From DASWVC01 sp036401335 (lineage in GTDB: Bacteria > Verrucomicrobiota > Verrucomicrobiia > Chthoniobacterales > JAFAMB01), in assembly GCA_036401335.1 (NCBI GenBank), contig DASWVC010000169.1, positions 1 through 7,739 on the forward strand: a stretch of DNA of 7,739 bases. Direction: 5' to 3'. Within the stretch, counting starts at the first letter, position 1; every line of letters starts with the position of its first letter. Below the pieces are notes generated by a model that was not told the origin of the DNA, did no database searches, and was given only the letters and a program-made list of their open reading frames with translations. The position numbers were made by a program, and so were the translations under genes. Shown here one piece after another: positions 1-4,300 of this stretch.

Positions 1-243
1 TCATGCTGGCCGGCCATTGCAGGCGCGCATCCTTCGCTACCACTTCGCTCTTCCCGGCCTTTGGATCGAAGCGGGCGATCGCGGTTATCTTCAACAGCGG
101 TAAGGTAAATGCCCCCGTCTCACCACGATGTCTTTCCCCACCTCGGCTTTGGTTGCGGGACTCCCAACAAGGGCCCGGCGGGCTTTGCCGTCCTTGAGGT
201 TGACAACCAGGGGTGATCCAACGCCTTTTTCCGTTAGAAAAGC
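1..243 (-). pseudogene. Frameshifted, N-truncated coding remnant, runs off window start
   Basis: I do not recognise the family. On the minus strand one frame reads from about 243 down to about 113 (AFLTEKGVGSPLVVNLKDGK, then RRALVGSPATKAEVGKDIVV), and would stop at a TGA at 93-91. A second frame takes over at about 115 and reads GAFTLPLLKITAIARFDPKA, then GKSEVVAKDARLQWPASM, open to the window edge. The two halves join smoothly if one G is restored in the G5 run at 116-112. The first frame is closed upstream by TAG at 246-244 and has no ATG, GTG or TTG before the conserved-looking part, so the N-terminus is also missing or lies in another frame. Composition (mixed K/E/D/R, alternating hydrophobics) looks like a real soluble or periplasmic beta-rich domain rather than a shadow. 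It follows the REP-like hairpins at 253-296, a plausible breakpoint. A sequencing error in the G run could explain the frameshift but not the missing start. Confidence 0.55.
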
Positions 244-252
244 CTACCCGTG

Positions 253-296
253 ACCGGGGTCCGGTAGGGCGGCGAGTCCCTTCGCCGCCACTCGCC
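253..296. repeat. REP-like cluster of short palindromes
   Basis: Three inverted repeats are packed into 44 bp. ACCGG/CCGGT (253-257 and 261-265) has a 3-nt loop. GGCGGCGA/TCGCCGCC (268-275 and 282-289) has a 6-nt loop. GGCGAGT/ACTCGCC (271-277 and 290-296) has a 12-nt loop. The last two share bases 271-275, so they are alternative folds. The surrounding 'GGTAGGGCGGCGAGTCCC' resembles dispersed intergenic palindromes I associate with Opitutaceae genomes; this is from memory and needs a genome-wide count. No gene is seen here. It separates the remnant at 1-243 from the interrupted gene at 401-931. Confidence 0.5.
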
Positions 297-400
297 TGCC
301 GGCCCTTTCCAGGGGCGCTTTTCGGTAAGGATTCTTGGCAGGAGGTACCATTATGCCGTCGTGGCGACGGTTTGCCCCTCCCCTTCGCTGACGAGCTGCA

Positions 401-931
401 TCAACGCAAGGACGCCGTCCTGCTTACCACGTCGGTCACTTTGACTGAGCTGTTAACACTTGGCGCGCCATTGGGGATGTACTCTACATGCCAGGACTGA
501 CCAACTCCCAAGTTGCCAAGCAGGAAGACGCCGTTGGAACCCGATGCCGTGGACAAGAACGGCTCATGAAACGGCGGATTGCTGGAAAGCACGAAAGTTC
601 CGCTGTTAAAGGTCAGTGAAATGTACTCTAGGTTACCGCCGGAATTTGCTCGAGTGAACGAACTGGCAGCCGGAGCCGGATGAGTATAACCTTCAAAGGT
701 TTAAGAAGATTTAATAAGGGGCGTCTGGAAGAACAGGGGGGTATTCGGCGGGGTGGCTGGCACCACTTGCTTAACCGCGAACTCGATCAGAAAAGACGTG
801 TTGGGAGCCGTGAGTTTGGAGGCGGCGAAGTTAGCCGGGTAAGTGCCACTCACGTCAAAGGTGAGGTCCTGAGCCGCAACCAGGTGGCCAAGGGTGAGCA
901 ATGTGAGCAGTGCAAGGGGTAAATGTTTCAT
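401..931 (-). pseudogene. Small secreted protein interrupted by in-frame TAA
   Basis: This reads as one 177-codon frame from ATG (931-929) to TGA (403-401) with a single internal TAA at 703-701 (codon 77). The N-terminus MKHLPLALLTLLTLGHLVAA is a clear Sec signal peptide, with likely cleavage after VAA before QDLTFD. After the stop the frame stays open for about 300 nt and keeps the same beta-rich, Ser/Thr/Gly/Asn-rich character (TFEGYTHPAPAASSF, then GNLEYISLTFNSGTFVLSS and VGQSWHVEYIPNG). That continuity argues for a point mutation, probably a Tyr codon (TAT/TAC) changed to TAA. The style resembles verrucomicrobial secreted proteins that end in a PEP-CTERM or VPDSG-type sorting tail. That tail is absent: the protein stops at KVTDVVSRTASLR with no transmembrane segment or basic end, so the C-terminus may be lost too. 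The only SD-like GGAG is 14 nt before the ATG, which is long. Stop-codon readthrough or a genuine 76-residue product is possible but less likely. Confidence 0.6.
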
Positions 932-942
932 GAGGGAATCTG

Positions 943-986
943 ATACTCCGATTTTTCATACGGAATGAAGTACCCAATGGGAGTAT
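943..986 (-). promoter_or_regulatory. Inverted repeat in the leader of the 401-931 gene
   Basis: ATACTCC (943-949) and GGAGTAT (980-986) form a 7-bp inverted repeat separated by 30 nt, just upstream of the ATG at 931. On the minus-strand transcript the downstream arm contains the only GGAG near the start, so pairing would hide it. A 7-bp match at this distance can occur by chance. Confidence 0.2.
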
Positions 987-1070
987 AAAGGAACCGGTGG
1001 TTGATTTAACCTCCAGATGCTTGTTATGTCTATGGAGAATCACAACAAAAAGCGTTTTGAGGAAATGAAA

Positions 1071-1133
1071 ATGTCCGGCAACACGCGGATCACCGCTGTC
1101 AGGTCTTCTAATTCTAAATTCTGGGGTAAATGA
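1071..1133 (+). pseudogene. Possible 5' remnant of a plus-strand gene, 20 codons
   Basis: GAGGA at 1059-1063 sits 7 nt before ATG 1071, a good ribosome-binding arrangement. The frame gives MSGNTRITAV, then RSSNSKFWGK and a TGA at 1131-1133. The second half is encoded by the left end of the inverted-repeat element starting at 1098, so the original gene may have continued where the element now is. A weak promoter is possible upstream: TTGATT at 1001-1006, 18 bp, TATGTC at 1025-1030. It would be divergent from the 401-931 gene. The peptide is too short to assign and may be chance. Confidence 0.2.
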
Positions 1134-1249
1134 AGCCCCAAGGGCCGGCTTTGCTTGGCGTTAGTCCGGTCGGCGACACGTTTAAGGGTCGGCGCTGGGC
1201 CTACGGACCCGCAAATCCGGTAGTAAAACTTCCAAATTCAAAACCTGAC
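1098..1249. repeat. 152-bp element bounded by imperfect inverted repeats
   Basis: GTCAGGT at 1098-1104 is matched by its exact reverse complement ACCTGAC at 1243-1249, and the similarity continues imperfectly for about 16 bp (11 matches). Both ends lead into an AT-rich stretch (AATTCTAAATT at left, CCAAATTC at right) inside otherwise GC-rich DNA. Internally there is a TGGGG/CCCCA hairpin (1122-1126, 1136-1140) and further short complementary stretches. No transposase frame is present, so it is either a MITE-like non-autonomous element or the remains of a REP/RAYT-type repeat. I associate GTCAGGTctt...aattc termini with such elements from memory only. No target-site duplication is evident. Confidence 0.35.
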
Positions 1250-1281
1250 CCCCCTCCCACTCCGGGTCTTGGCAGACGACG

Positions 1282-1312
1282 CCTATCCCAGTTTGACAGC
1301 CGCCGGGATAGG
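1282..1312. terminator. Hairpin downstream of the autotransporter gene
   Basis: CCTATCCC (1282-1289) and GGGATAGG (1305-1312) form a perfect 8-bp inverted repeat with a 15-nt loop, 60 nt beyond the autotransporter stop. There is no T-run on either side, so intrinsic termination is doubtful. It may instead protect the mRNA 3' end or be part of a dispersed palindrome. Confidence 0.35.
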
Positions 1313-1330
1313 TGAACGGGGTTCTACATT

Positions 1331-1356
1331 AACGGTCTCACTGGCCGACCGTTTTT
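1331..1356. terminator. Hairpin with T-run, 3' of the autotransporter
   Basis: AACGGTC (1331-1337) and GACCGTT (1347-1353) form a 7-bp stem with a 9-nt loop, followed on the plus strand by T at 1354-1356 (five Ts in a row from 1352). It lies 19 nt after the autotransporter TAG. The T-tail suits termination of plus-strand transcription heading into the 3' end of the large gene. For the minus-strand autotransporter mRNA it is a hairpin without a U-tract, so only weak termination is expected. Confidence 0.4.
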
Positions 1357-1372
1357 GGCTGGGTTCGCCGCG

Positions 1373-4300
1373 CTAGAAGCTGACGCGGAAGCCGCCGGAA
1401 ATGGTGTGGCTGATGAGGTTGCCGGACCCAAACTCCGGGTTATAGAAGAAGTAAGCGCTCACGTTCTTGTAGGTGGCCGTCACGCCCGTGCCCCCGAAGG
1501 CGCTGTCGCCTTGGGCCCGGTTGGTGCGAATCGCAAAGGCCGGGCCCGCCCCGGCCTGGAAGGATGCGTCGATCGAGCGACCCCCGTCGAGGTACTCGTG
1601 CTGCCAGGCCAGGTCGGCCTCGGGCGTGACCGTGAGCGAGGGGCTCACCCGCCAGGTGTAGTAAAGGTGGCCGCCCAGGTACTGGCGCAAGGAATCGGCG
1701 TGGTTGCTGCTCACCTGCAGGTCGAGCGAGTTGGCCCCGGTTTCGGTGAAGCCCCGCACGTCCAGGTGGGTGTAGAGCAAGGAAGCGTTCACGCCCGCCG
1801 TCAAAGGCCCGAAGTGCCAGTCGTAGCCGAGCCCGCCTGAGGCGTCGAACTCCCACCCTTCCGGGTCGGAGCGCGCCGTGCGGTTGACGAAATCGATCGA
1901 GCGGCGCAGGCCGTAGCTGTTGTAGCCGCCCCCGACCGAGCCGTTGAGGTAGAAGCCGCCGTGGCGCCACGTGGAGTAGAGGCCCCCCTTGGCCCCGTCA
2001 ACGTCCAGCCGGGAGTCGCCCTCAAAGTCGGCCCGGGTGTGGGCGTAGCCGCCGTAAAGGCCGACGGCCCAGGTGCGGGTGAGCCGGTAATCCAGGCCCG
2101 CGGTAACCCCGCCGGTGTTGAAGTTGTAGCCGAACAGGTCGCTGGCCCGGTCGACGCCGGCAAAGGTGCCGCTGCCGGTGACGAAGGCACCCCAGCGCTC
2201 CCCGTGGGCCACCTCGACCATGGGGGACGGGCGGTAGGCTTCTTTGCCTCCGCCCTTGCCGTCGTCGGGCGCGGTGACCGCTTTGCCCGCGTCGGCGGGC
2301 ACGGGCTGGTTATTGAGCTGGAAGGCTTCATCCCCCTCGCGCAAGGCCTCCAGGCGTTGGTCGAGCTGGGCCGCTTGGGCGCTCTGCAAGGTAAAGGCGA
2401 TGGTGGAGAAGGCGGCCACGGCCGAGGGGCTGAGCTGGTCGAAGGCGTGGGTCAGCCGGCTGCCCTGCAGCTGGCTGGCGGTGTTGATGGCGGCCGTGAA
2501 GTCGCTTTCGGCCCCGGAGGTGAAGCGGGCCTGGTCCAGGGCGCCGGCGACGCCGTACTGGTTGGAGTTGGTGGCAAAGAGCCGGAAGGGGTAGAAGGTC
2601 TCGGTCACCAGCCCGCCCGGGGCCAGGGTGACGACGGTCGGCGCCGTCGGAGTGGTGGAGTTGTCCGGGTTGGTCGGCACGCTCACGAAGGTGCCGTTGG
2701 CACCTCCGGAGCCGCCGGCACTCCCGGTGCCCGAGCCGCCGCCCGTGCTCAAGGGCGAGGAAAGGGTGACGGTGTTGGCATTAACCTGCAGGGTCAGCTG
2801 CACCCCTTGGGAGTGGGTCACGCTGGCGTAAGAGCCGCTTGTGCCGCCGCCAGCCGTCAGGATGGTAAAGAGGCTGCCCGGGGCGGGCGTGTAACCGCCA
2901 GTCGTCACCCAGTTCAGATTACCCCCTAAGCCTGCCGTGCCTCCCACGTGCAGCTGGTCGTACGTGGCAGCCGAGGCCAGCCGCACCGAGAACGACCCGC
3001 TAGACCCTTGGGTGTAGTTGCCGGTCACGGTGAGCGTGCCGGGCACCGCGGAGGACCCGGGTTGCAGCAAGCCGTTGTTGGTCAGGTTACCGGCGACCGT
3101 GCCGGAGCCGCCTAAGGTTGCGCCGTTTTGTACGGTCACGAGCGCGCTCGTCAGGGTAGAATCGATGACCAGGCCCCCGGCGGCCACGGTCGTGCCAACC
3201 GGCGCGGCGATGGGCTGGTCAAGCGTCCAGGTGCCGCTGCCGAGTTTCACGAGTGAGCCTTCGCTGGCCTCCGTACCCGTCACCGCAGCGGACCACACCT
3301 GGTCACCCGCCCCGTTCAGGATCAAGGTCGAGCCGGCGTTGGTCCCTAAATCCAGGTTGCCGGAGATCGTGCTGCCGCTGTACAGCTGCACCGTGTTGGG
3401 GCCGGTGCCCAGCAGCACGTTGCCGTTAATCGCCCCGCCCTGGTCGTTCTCCACCCATTGCGGGCAGCCGCAACCGTTGCTGGCGTCCAGAACGTTGTTG
3501 TTCAGCGTGCCGGCGTTGAGCAAGGAGCCGCCTCCCGGGCCAAAAAAGAGGGGGTTGCCCAACTTCACCGCCGCCAGGATTTGCAGCGCGCCGCCGTACA
3601 GCGTGGCGGGACCGGTGCCCAAAGCGTCGCTGGTTGCCGCGACCAGCGTGCCCGGCAAGACGGCCGTGCCGCCGGCGTAGGAGTTCGTGCTCGTGAACAC
3701 GACCGTGCCCGCGTTCGTGCCGTCGCCGACCGTCAAAGCGCCGGGGCCGGAAATCACCCCGGAGTAGGTGGCCGTGGTGCCCGTCGCGGCGGCCAGGGCG
3801 TCCGCCCCGCTGGTTGGGTTGAGGGTGATCGTTCGCGGAGTCGTCACGTCTGCAGTCGTCAACAGCTTACCCCCGTTGAGGGCCAGCCCGCCGCTCGCGT
3901 CACCAAAGGCCGTGTCGGCCGCAACGCTCAACGTCGCTCCCGTCCAGACAGTAGTGCCGCCCGTGTAGGTATTGACGGCTGTAAGCACCACCGTCCCGAA
4001 GTCATCGCCGTCGCCGATCCATAACCCGCCCGTCCCGGAGACCACCCCTGTGTAAGTGGCGGTGGTGCCGGCGGCGGCCGCCAGCGTGTTCGGGGAACTC
4101 GGAATGGACGGGGTAACGATGCCGCCACCCAGATTCACGGACGGATTGAGGCTGACGGACCGTGCACTGGTGAAGTTGGCGGTGGTCAGCAGTTCGCCCC
4201 CCAATTTAAGGACGATTCCGCCGCTCGGATCCCCCAGCTCCGCGTCGGTGTCAACGCTTAACACCGCGTTGCCGAACACCGTGGTGCCGCCCGTGTAGGT

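Larger units (their letters stand above)
932..1372. other. 441-bp intergenic region, lower GC than its flanks
   Basis: No convincing long gene lies between the autotransporter stop and the ATG at 931. About 932-1130 is clearly AT-richer than the autotransporter gene, as expected for a promoter region. It contains a leader inverted repeat (943-986), a short plus-strand ORF with a ribosome-binding site (1071-1133), an inverted-repeat-bounded element (1098-1249) and two hairpins at the 3' side of the autotransporter gene (1282-1312, 1331-1353). The longer plus-strand reading frame at 1130-1315 has no ribosome-binding site, crosses the element and both structured regions, and looks non-coding. 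Confidence 0.6.

Noticed and set aside
303..314. CCCT/AGGG mini-hairpin
   Set aside because: A 4-bp stem is expected by chance in GC-rich DNA.
701..931. A complete 76-residue secreted protein ending at 701
   Set aside because: The same frame continues open and protein-like to 401, so an interrupted longer gene is the simpler reading, although the short form cannot be excluded.
1355..1840. Plus-strand 161-codon frame and the other plus-strand frames between 3018 and 6832
   Set aside because: They mirror the repeat period of the minus-strand gene and have Pro/Val/Arg-biased translations typical of antisense shadows.
1961..2929. Plus-strand open frame of 322 codons opposite the autotransporter barrel and linker
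   Set aside because: It is the complement of a high-GC, strongly coding region; the translation is Gly/Ala/Arg/Val-rich without domains, and the minus-strand frame is unambiguous.
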